From Vibrio sp. (lineage in GTDB: Bacteria; Pseudomonadota; Gammaproteobacteria; Enterobacterales; Vibrionaceae): a DNA stretch of 7,680 nucleotides. The notes beneath the pieces are model-generated. The model searched no databases. It had not been told where the DNA came from and saw only the letters and a program-made list of their open reading frames with translations. Location of the stretch: positions 1-7,680 of the forward strand of contig SLFB01000204.1 in NCBI GenBank assembly GCA_007124475.1, in the 5' to 3' direction. This document shows positions 1-5,863 of the stretch, in pieces (position 1 is the first letter of the stretch; each line of letters starts with the position of its first letter). The translations under genes and the position numbers were made by a program.

Positions 1-91
1 GTGAGTAAGTCCCCATGAGCATAGATAGACTATGTGATTGGGGCGAACGAACGTAGCCAACACCCCTGCAGCTTCAAGTCGGAAGGGTATA
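1..91 (+). repeat. ERIC repeat, left end cut by window edge
   Basis: This is the right-hand part of an Enterobacterial Repetitive Intergenic Consensus element. It has the conserved core with CCCC and GATTGGGG arms, the AGCTTCAAGT block and the terminal GGGTATA. It aligns without gaps to the full copy at 4313-4440: base 1 matches base 4350, and by eye about 79 of 91 positions are identical. ERICs are non-coding, palindromic and not self-mobile. When transcribed they fold into a long hairpin. The missing left third should lie just outside the window. Confidence 0.9.
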
Positions 92-97
92 CACTCA

Positions 98-132
98 CCA
101 GCCCTTTGCACGCTCAAATGACAAAGGGCTGG
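98..132 (+). other. 11-bp perfect stem-loop before the LacI-family gene
   Basis: CCAGCCCTTTG (98-108) pairs perfectly with CAAAGGGCTGG (122-132) around a 13-base loop. It sits between the ERIC end and the ribosome binding site GGAG (141-144). No run of T follows, so it is not a classic intrinsic terminator. It could end transcription of an unseen upstream gene with help from Rho, or be a structured leader of the repressor mRNA. The hairpin is seen directly; its function is unknown. Confidence 0.55.
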
Positions 133-155
133 ATCAGTTAGGAGTAATCGTCGTC

Positions 156-1157
156 ATGGCCACCATTAATGATGTATGCAAAGCCGCCGGAGTGTCTAAA
201 GCAACCGTGTCACGAGTGCTGAACGGCAATGGCCAAGTAAAAGAATCTACCCGCCAAGCGGTTCTTGCTACCATGCAACAACTCGGTTATCAACCCAATA
301 CCTTGGCGCAAGCGCTGGCCACCAATACCTCTCATGCGATTGGTTTAAGCTTACCGCATTTTCAAAGCAGCTATTTTGGTAGCATTCTGCATCATGCCGA
401 ACAAGGGGCTCAGCAAGCGGGCAAAAAATTGCTGGTAGTGAATGGTAAAAATAGTGCTCAAGGTGAGCGAGAAGCGCTGCAAACATTGGCGAATCAACGC
501 TGTGACACGATTATGATCTATAGCCGTCATTTAACGGAAAGCGAGCTCACTCAATGGCAACAGACGCATGCCATACCGCTCGTGGTGTTAAATCGATGCT
601 TTTCTACGACTGCCATCGCAAGCTTTGGCTTAGATCAAACTCAATTAGCCACCCTTGCCGTCCAACACTTACTCACCCTTAACCATCGAGCGATTGCTTG
701 TATTACTTCACCGCTCAACAGTGAAACAGGACAGATCCGCTTCGCCGCTTATCAGCAGCAGCTCGCGCAATCTGATATTGACCCCAAGCCTGATTTAATC
801 GTCGAAGGCGATAATAGCCTTAACTCGGGCTACCATGCTACCCAGCAGCTACTCACTCAAGTTGTCCACTTTAGTGCGATTTTTGCCTGTAATGATGATA
901 TGGCGATTGGCGCCATTCGCGCTTTACATGAGCGCGGCCTGCACGTACCACGGGATATTGCCGTCGTTGGCATTGATAATGAACCTGCAGCGGCCTACGG
1001 CATTCCAAGTTTATCAACCGTGGCGCTGCCGATTGTCGAGTTAACTCAGGCTGCCACACAATGCGCGGTGATGCTTGCTAATAAGCAGCCAGTGACCTCA
1101 TTGCATCATACCTATCTTGGCCAGTTAATCGTGCGTGAGTCGTCACTGTCCGCTTAA
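156..1157 (+). CDS. LacI/GalR-family transcriptional repressor, AscG-like
   Basis: A cytoplasmic DNA-binding regulator of 333 residues, the usual length for the family. Residues 3-22 form the LacI helix-turn-helix with the hallmark VSKATVSRVLNG (13-24). The hinge, with YQPNTLAQAL, covers about 45-54. A periplasmic-binding-protein-like sensor domain runs from about 60 to 333 and includes the typical CNDDMAIGA (245-253) and a VGIDN motif (271-275). Several stretches, such as RCDTIMIY and ALHERG, resemble E. coli AscG, which represses a beta-glucoside operon. A sugar or sugar phosphate is therefore the likely effector, but the ligand and targets cannot be read from sequence. GGAG at 141-144 supports the ATG, with a rather long 11-base spacer. 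Its likely target operon is not visible: the upstream side leaves the window and the downstream gene converges on it. The stop codon lies in a 16-bp tandem duplication. Confidence 0.93.
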   Translation: MATINDVCKAAGVSKATVSRVLNGNGQVKESTRQAVLATMQQLGYQPNTLAQALATNTSHAIGLSLPHFQSSYFGSILHHAEQGAQQAGKKLLVVNGKNSAQGEREALQTLANQRCDTIMIYSRHLTESELTQWQQTHAIPLVVLNRCFSTTAIASFGLDQTQLATLAVQHLLTLNHRAIACITSPLNSETGQIRFAAYQQQLAQSDIDPKPDLIVEGDNSLNSGYHATQQLLTQVVHFSAIFACNDDMAIGAIRALHERGLHVPRDIAVVGIDNEPAAAYGIPSLSTVALPIVELTQAATQCAVMLANKQPVTSLHHTYLGQLIVRESSLSA

Positions 1158-1180
1158 TTTTCAGTCCGCTTAATTTTCAG
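1149..1180 (+). repeat. perfect 16-bp tandem duplication over the repressor stop codon
   Basis: TCCGCTTAATTTTCAG occurs twice back to back, at 1149-1164 and 1165-1180, without mismatch. The first copy contains the last codons and the TAA stop (1155-1157) of the LacI-family gene. Because 16 is not a multiple of three, the second copy is out of frame and untranslated. It looks like a recent replication-slippage duplication. Confidence 0.9.
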
Positions 1181-1204
1181 CGTGAAACGATCACATTGCG
1201 CCGA

Positions 1205-1804
1205 TTAAGTGGTATAACCGAGACTGCCTTTTGCACTATTGTTGACAAGGCGCTCACGGGCTGTCGCAATCAGCCCGTCAATTTGGGCAATATGCATCGA
1301 ATTTACTCCTGCCAAATTGGCGTATTTTGGAGCCTGTCGATCGTTATCCCATGGATAATGCCAACCGTGGGTATGATGGATAAAATGACGAGCAAAGGCT
1401 TCTGAGACTTCCAAGCATCCGGCTAACACAGTATCAACATAAGTTTGTACTATCGGACTTTGCGTACAAGGCGGCTGATATTGCTCTGTAACGTAGACCC
1501 AAATCGGCTGATGTCGATTTAATGCTTGATCACTTTCAATTTGCGATGGCGATAATTGTATCCGCTGATAACCTCGCTCACGTCGATCAAATTCTGCCAA
1601 TTCAGCATCATTAACCGCTAATAACACACCATTCACTTGCCCTTGACCCGGTGTAACCACTAATGGAGAAATTTGATAACTATCATCAACTTTACCCCAA
1701 TAACGCACTAATCCATGAGCAATAACGGGAATGGCTTGACCTGTTTGCCCTGTTAGCCGACGAGACGCCGAATTCATTAAGCTGCCATAACCAAAAATAT
1801 ACAT
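1205..1804 (-). CDS. gamma-glutamylcyclotransferase-fold protein (GGCT/AIG2-like)
   Basis: A predicted cytosolic protein of 199 residues. The N-terminus MYIFGYGSLM (1-10) is the glycine-rich loop typical of the GGCT fold, which binds the gamma-glutamyl group. EFDRRERGYQR (71-81) matches the conserved segment around the catalytic glutamate, probably Glu76. Family members split gamma-glutamyl amino acids or glutathione-derived compounds into 5-oxoproline plus an amino acid or peptide; the exact substrate is unknown. The start at 1804 is preferred because GAGG (complement of 1812-1815) sits 7 bases upstream and the conserved fold begins at once. A longer reading frame to 1852 adds 16 residues without family similarity. 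The gene lies 150 bp downstream of the prolyl oligopeptidase on the same strand, so co-transcription is possible, and it converges on the repressor with a 47-bp gap. Confidence 0.85.
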   Translation of the reverse strand: MYIFGYGSLMNSASRRLTGQTGQAIPVIAHGLVRYWGKVDDSYQISPLVVTPGQGQVNGVLLAVNDAELAEFDRRERGYQRIQLSPSQIESDQALNRHQPIWVYVTEQYQPPCTQSPIVQTYVDTVLAGCLEVSEAFARHFIHHTHGWHYPWDNDRQAPKYANLAGVNSMHIAQIDGLIATARERLVNNSAKGSLGYTT

Positions 1805-1835
1805 AATAATGCCTCTATCATCAGCACAAGAGTAA

Positions 1836-1857
1836 GCGCTTTGAACTCGCAAAGCGC
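1836..1857 (-). other. 8-bp stem-loop in the GGCT-like gene leader
   Basis: GCGCTTTG (1836-1843) and CAAAGCGC (1850-1857) form a perfect stem with a 6-base loop, about 30 bases upstream of the GGCT-like start. On the minus strand no T-run follows it, so an intrinsic terminator for the upstream peptidase is unlikely. It may be a leader structure or an RNA processing site. Function is not established. Confidence 0.4.
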
Positions 1858-1908
1858 CAAAAACAAGCTACCTTTACTCGCGTGCATACAACATCAAATA
1901 CTAGGGCC

Positions 1909-1948
1909 GATACTCAAACAACTTGGAGTTGCAGGTAGGAAGGGTCTA
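1909..1948 (+). repeat. collapsed ERIC remnant (ends only)
   Basis: About 30 bases (1909-1939) match the left end of the full ERIC at 4313, including CAACTTGGAGTTGCAGGTAG. They run directly into GAAGGGTCTA, which matches the right terminal end. The central part of roughly 90 bases, including the core hairpin, is missing. This reads as an internally deleted ERIC with both termini kept. It ends 7 bases from the stop codon of the prolyl oligopeptidase. Confidence 0.8.
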
Positions 1949-1956
1949 TTGACCCT
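1941..1956 (-). other. small hairpin overlapping the peptidase stop codon
   Basis: AGGGTC (1941-1946) and GACCCT (1951-1956) pair around TATT. The stem uses the right end of the ERIC remnant and the stop codon of the prolyl oligopeptidase (1955-1957). On the minus strand no U-run follows, so it is at best a weak terminator or an mRNA 3'-end protecting hairpin. Confidence 0.35.
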
Positions 1957-4009
1957 AAAAGTCAGTTAACTGAGCGAGCGAAGTTATCTGCATATTGTGC
2001 AAAGTAAATGCATAGACATCGCTCATTAAATCAATCTGTTTACTCAGTGGCATACCACTACCGTGGCCCGCGTTCACATCAATACGGATCAAGACCGGGC
2101 TTGCACCAGCCTGCTTGTTCTGTAGCTCGGCAATAAATTTATAAGAGTGAGCGGGAACGACGCGATCATCGTGATCAGCCGTCGTCACTAGTGTTGCCGG
2201 ATAATGCTGCCCAGCTTGCACGTTATGGACGGGAGAATATGCGTGTAAATACTCAAACATAACTTGGTTTTGATCCGCAGTGCCATAGTCGTATTTCCAT
2301 CCCTCACCAGCAGTAAAACGATGATAACGTAGCATATCTAATACGCCCACCGCAGGGAGTGCGACTTTAAATAAGTCCGGCCGTTGGGTCATGCAGGCTC
2401 CCACTAATAACCCACCATTCGAGCCTCCACGAATAGCTAAATAATCGCAAGAAGTGTAATTTTGAGCAATTAAATACTCAGCGGCGGCAATAAAATCATC
2501 AAATACATTTTGTTTATTGGTTTGTATCCCCGCTTGATGCCATTCCTTACCATATTCTCCCCCACCTCGTATATTGGCGACAGCATAGATGCCCCCTAGT
2601 GCTAACCAACTGGCAATCATTGGAGAAAAAGACGGCGTTAAACTGACATCAAAGCCGCCATAACCATATAAGATAGTAGGATTTTTTCCATTCAGTTTGA
2701 TGCCTTTTTTATAAGCAATCGTCATGGGGATTCGGGTGCCGTCTTTCGAGGTATAAAAGCATTGTTCTGAGTGATAGTGTTCACTATCGAAAGGGGCTAA
2801 TGAAGCTTGGAATAACTCAGATTCTCCTGTCACCGCATTCAATGCGTACACGGTTGGCGGTGTAATATAATTAGTAAAAGTGTAGTAAAGCTGGCTTTGC
2901 TGTTTTTTACCCTCTAAGCCATAGACAGCACCTTGACCAGGTAGATTAATCACTCTGACTTGCTGCCCCGCGTAATCATATTGCACAACATGACTTAAGA
3001 CATCACGCATATACTGAGCAAACAGATAGCCACCCGCGGCGATAGCATCTAGGGGCTCTGATTGCTCAGCAATCAGGTCTTGCCACTCACCTGTCGCGAT
3101 ATTAATCGCCACCACTTTGCCATTTGGAGCCGTTAAATTGGTATAGACAATAAAATATTGATCGGTCACATCCAGCACTCGACTGTCAGCCTCATTATTA
3201 TCAATCAGTGGCTGAATCACCGTAGGATCTGATAATAAATCAATATAAAACAGCTTATTGCCAGAAGTAGAATCCGCCGCTGAAAGAAACAAAAAACGCT
3301 GATTATCACTCACTGTTGCGGCAACATATCGGTAGGTTTGCGATGCTTCGCCACCGAAAACTAATTGATCTTCACTTTGCGCCGTTCCCACGCGGTGAAA
3401 ATATACTTTATGTTGATCCGTTCGAGCGGATAACTTACTGCCCTGTGGTGAATCATAGCGTGCGTAATAAAAGCCCTCTTCGCCAAGCCATGCTACCTGT
3501 GAAAATTTAACATCCGTTAGGGCGGGCTCTAATGGCTCTCCGGTTTGTACATCAATCACCATAATGCTTAACCAATCGCTGCCTGCCTCAGAAACGGTAT
3601 AAGCTAGACGTTGATCATGCTGTGAAAAATACAGGCCATTAATCGAGTTTGTACCATCCACAGACCACTGATTTGGGTCAAGAAAGCACTCTTCTACTCC
3701 GGTCTCTAACTGGCGGCGGTATAAAAGACTCTGATTTTGCAAACCATCATTTTTAAAAAAATACAGAAAATCGCCATGTAAAAAAGGCTGGCCGGTTTTC
3801 GGGTAATTATGCTGTTCGGTGATAAAGCGCTTCAGCGCGGCTCGGTAAGGGATCTGCCCTAAATAATCAAACGTGAGCGCATTTTGCTCACTGACCCATT
3901 GTTGGGTATTTGGACTGTGATCGTCTTCCAACCAGCGATAAGGATCAGCAACCGTTTGACCAAAGTAGTCATCAGAGCAGTCAGTTTTGGGGGTGTGAAT
4001 ATAGTTCAT
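1955..4009 (-). CDS. prolyl oligopeptidase (serine peptidase family S9A)
   Basis: A 684-residue enzyme, close to the usual 680-710, that cleaves short peptides on the carboxyl side of proline. The N-terminal segment has the family signature DPYRWLEDD (22-30). A seven-bladed beta-propeller, which restricts access to small peptides, spans about 73-400. The alpha/beta-hydrolase domain follows. The catalytic triad is complete: Ser530 in GGSNGG, Asp614 in DHDDRVVP and His649 in NAGHGSG. Arg616 and Trp571 occupy the positions of the substrate-binding Arg and proline-stacking Trp of porcine POP. The stretch with NIRGGGEYG (479-487) is also typical. No signal peptide is seen, so it is probably cytosolic. 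The ATG has AAGGA (complement of 4014-4018) 4 bases upstream. It is divergent from the TldD/TldE operon and upstream of the GGCT-like gene, which suggests a peptide-turnover neighbourhood. Confidence 0.97.
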   Translation of the reverse strand: MNYIHTPKTDCSDDYFGQTVADPYRWLEDDHSPNTQQWVSEQNALTFDYLGQIPYRAALKRFITEQHNYPKTGQPFLHGDFLYFFKNDGLQNQSLLYRRQLETGVEECFLDPNQWSVDGTNSINGLYFSQHDQRLAYTVSEAGSDWLSIMVIDVQTGEPLEPALTDVKFSQVAWLGEEGFYYARYDSPQGSKLSARTDQHKVYFHRVGTAQSEDQLVFGGEASQTYRYVAATVSDNQRFLFLSAADSTSGNKLFYIDLLSDPTVIQPLIDNNEADSRVLDVTDQYFIVYTNLTAPNGKVVAINIATGEWQDLIAEQSEPLDAIAAGGYLFAQYMRDVLSHVVQYDYAGQQVRVINLPGQGAVYGLEGKKQQSQLYYTFTNYITPPTVYALNAVTGESELFQASLAPFDSEHYHSEQCFYTSKDGTRIPMTIAYKKGIKLNGKNPTILYGYGGFDVSLTPSFSPMIASWLALGGIYAVANIRGGGEYGKEWHQAGIQTNKQNVFDDFIAAAEYLIAQNYTSCDYLAIRGGSNGGLLVGACMTQRPDLFKVALPAVGVLDMLRYHRFTAGEGWKYDYGTADQNQVMFEYLHAYSPVHNVQAGQHYPATLVTTADHDDRVVPAHSYKFIAELQNKQAGASPVLIRIDVNAGHGSGMPLSKQIDLMSDVYAFTLHNMQITSLAQLTDF

Positions 4010-4312
4010 AACATCCTTGTGAAGAAAAAGTAAAAATCGACCTCAATAAACCATAAGCGCCACATAAAAACAACACCTTAGCAACCATTAGCCTCTAAGA
4101 TACACTCACTCATAGTCAACAACCAAGATAACCAACCTCAAAGCCAGCCTTCATCGCCAAAGCAATACAGTGCAAGACTCTATTTAAGTGAATCCTAGCG
4201 ATATAATGACTCATCAATAAACGCTTACTGAACTTAGCTTTAGCATAAAACAAGGTTAAAAAAGTGTTAATATCCATACCCTACTCAATATCGCTAAACC
4301 AATTAATATAAC
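4010..4312. other. divergent intergenic region, left part
   Basis: A region of about 300 bp between the start of the prolyl oligopeptidase and the ERIC in front of tldD. It is AT-rich and contains no credible reading frame, RNA gene or clear operator. It should hold the promoters for both directions. Besides the weak minus-strand promoter listed separately, a TATAAT hexamer occurs at 4202-4207 on the plus strand without a convincing -35 box. If it is used for tldD, the leader would be about 260 bases and would include the whole ERIC. Confidence 0.5.
4045..4073 (-). promoter_or_regulatory. possible promoter of the prolyl oligopeptidase
   Basis: On the minus strand, TTGTTT (4073-4068) is followed after 17 bases by TTTATT (4050-4045), preceded by TGG as in an extended -10. 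The hexamers match the sigma-70 consensus at only 3 and 4 of 6 positions, but spacing and place fit: the predicted start near 4038 gives a leader of about 28 bases. This is an inference from the motif alone. Confidence 0.3.
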
Positions 4313-4440
4313 TATACCCAAACAACTTGGAGTTGCAGGTAGGCGGCAAGTGAGTAAGTCCCCATGAACATAGATAGACTATGTGATTGGGGGGAATGAA
4401 CCTAGCCCACACCCTAGCAGCTTCAAGTAAGAAGGGATAA
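4313..4440 (+). repeat. full-length ERIC repeat upstream of tldD
   Basis: A complete ERIC of 128 bp, close to the known 127-bp consensus. It begins with TATACCC (4313-4319), contains CAACTTGGAGTTGCAGGTAG and the core stem CCCC...GATTGGGG (about 4360-4392), and ends in AGCTTCAAGT and GAAGGGATAA. It lies in the same orientation as the copy at 1-91. Its right end is 35 bases before the tldD start codon, so any promoter further left would transcribe the element into the tldD leader, where it would fold into a long hairpin. Confidence 0.93.
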
Positions 4441-4475
4441 GACTTGGCTATACCAACAACGAGCAAGGAGCCTTC

Positions 4476-5861
4476 ATGCTTAATTCTGTAACAGCGAAAG
4501 CGGTGATCGATCACGCTCTCTTTTTAGGGGCTGATTTCGCCGAGCTATTCGTTGAACACCATCAAACTAACACCGTTCAGATCGCCTCTGGCGCTGTCGA
4601 TAAGGTTAACTCGGGCATTGATTTTGGGATCGGTATTCGTCTCTTCTTCGGCCATAAAGTGCTGTACGGCTACACAAACAGCACTGATGAAAACGAACTT
4701 AAACGAGTCACCTCATTGCTTGCAGCCAAAGATCAGCGTGAGCAAATAGCGTTAGCGGGCGCTTTAAATTTGAATCGTTATCCAATCCAACACGCTTGTC
4801 GTCTGCCATTGAGTAAAGAGACTAACCTCGATTCGAAAATCGCTTTTTTATTGCAGATGGACCAAGCGGCACGAGCCGAGAGTGACTCGATAAGTCAGTT
4901 TATTGGCGGTGTTTTGCAACGTGAACAACAGGTGGCTATTTTCAATTCAGAAGGCCTTCAAGTGGACGATACTCGCCACTATATTCGCGTAACAGGTAAC
5001 ACAGTCGCTCAAAATGGTAATGAGCAAGCTTCCGGTACCGAAGGGCCGGGAGCATTAGCAGGTTGGGAGTTCAGCGAACAACTCAATGCTCAGGAGTTAG
5101 GACAAATCATTGCTCGCCAAGCTCTAGTAAAACTGGGCGCTGATGCCTGCCCATCCGGTGAAATGCCAGTCGTGATTGGCAACGGCTTTGGCGGCGTTAT
5201 CTTCCATGAAGCTTGTGGTCATTTACTAGAAACCACCTCAGTGGCGAAAAAAGCGTCCGTATTTCACGATAAGCTGGGTGAAATGATTGCACATAGTGCG
5301 GTGAATGCCGTTGATGATGGCACGATGACCAATCAATGGGGATCCATTCATATTGATGACGAAGGTATGCCAACTCAGCGCACGCAATTGATTAAAGACG
5401 GAAAACTGACCAGCTTTATGGTCGATAAAATGGGGGGGATGAAGACCGGTTACCAGCCGACAGGATCTGGCCGTCGTCAAAGCTACAAATTCGCCCCAAC
5501 TTCGCGCATGCGTAATACCTATATTGAACAAGGCCAACACTCACTGGATGATATGCTCGCTGGGATCAAACGAGGTATCTATGCCAAAAAAATGGGCGGA
5601 GGCTCTGTGCAACCGGGAACGGGAGAGTTTAACTTCGCGGTGCGAGAAGCTTACTTGATTGAAAACGGTAAAATTACTAAACCGCTGAAAACAGCAACAC
5701 TGATCAGCACAGGTCCCAAAGTGTTGAAAGAAATCAGCATGGTCGGTAAAGATATGGCACTGGCCCCTGGCATGTGTGGTTCCATTAGTGGATCAGTCCC
5801 CACTACGGTCGGACAACCAACATTGAAAGTCGATAACATTCTCGTCGGAGGTGGTAACTAA
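4476..5861 (+). CDS. tldD: TldD-family zinc metalloprotease subunit (short, divergent type)
   Basis: This is the catalytic subunit of a TldD/TldE heterodimeric peptidase. The E. coli complex degrades the antitoxin CcdA and removes the leader of microcin B17, and threads unfolded peptides into an internal chamber. The zinc site is intact: HEACGH at 244-249 gives the HExxxH motif, and Cys434 in PGMCGS is the expected third ligand. Other family marks are DDEGMPT (294-300), PTSRMRNTYIEQG (341-353) and the C-terminal GQPTLKVDNILVGGG (446-460). At 461 residues it is about 20 shorter than E. coli TldD (481). Its N-terminal half, with ADFAELFVE (19-27) and DFGIGIRLF (49-57), reads more like the TldD of Firmicutes and other phyla. 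It is thus probably a paralogue of the housekeeping protein. A strong AAGGAG (4465-4470) lies 5 bases before the ATG. Its stop overlaps the next start by one base. Confidence 0.93.
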   Translation: MLNSVTAKAVIDHALFLGADFAELFVEHHQTNTVQIASGAVDKVNSGIDFGIGIRLFFGHKVLYGYTNSTDENELKRVTSLLAAKDQREQIALAGALNLNRYPIQHACRLPLSKETNLDSKIAFLLQMDQAARAESDSISQFIGGVLQREQQVAIFNSEGLQVDDTRHYIRVTGNTVAQNGNEQASGTEGPGALAGWEFSEQLNAQELGQIIARQALVKLGADACPSGEMPVVIGNGFGGVIFHEACGHLLETTSVAKKASVFHDKLGEMIAHSAVNAVDDGTMTNQWGSIHIDDEGMPTQRTQLIKDGKLTSFMVDKMGGMKTGYQPTGSGRRQSYKFAPTSRMRNTYIEQGQHSLDDMLAGIKRGIYAKKMGGGSVQPGTGEFNFAVREAYLIENGKITKPLKTATLISTGPKVLKEISMVGKDMALAPGMCGSISGSVPTTVGQPTLKVDNILVGGGN

Positions 5862-5863
5862 TG
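5847..5863 (+). promoter_or_regulatory. ribosome binding site and TAATG start-stop overlap
   Basis: GGAGG (5847-5851) within the last tldD codons precedes the pmbA start by 9 bases. The tldD stop TAA (5859-5861) shares its last A with the ATG (5861-5863). This arrangement normally gives translational coupling, which fits a complex needing equal amounts of both subunits. Confidence 0.8.

Noticed and set aside
1182..1197. CRP-like site CGTGAAACGATCACA after the LacI-family gene
   Set aside because: The spacer between GTGA and TCAC is one base too short, and the site lies between convergent genes where no promoter is expected.
1805..1852. Longer start for the GGCT-like gene adding 16 residues
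   Set aside because: The extension lacks family similarity, while the internal ATG at 1804 has GAGG at 7 bases and begins exactly at the conserved fold.
4202..4207. Perfect TATAAT as tldD promoter
   Set aside because: No acceptable -35 box at 16-18 bases and only a poor extended -10; AT-rich sequence makes chance likely, so it is mentioned only as a possibility.
4281..4514. Minus-strand reading frame of 77 codons before tldD, considered as a small peptide precursor
   Set aside because: Most of it is a translation of the ERIC repeat and it overlaps the tldD start; it has no ribosome site or leader-core pattern of a modified peptide.
5238..5540. Minus-strand reading frame of 100 codons inside tldD
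   Set aside because: It is antisense to the most conserved part of TldD and shows no start signal or recognisable domain.
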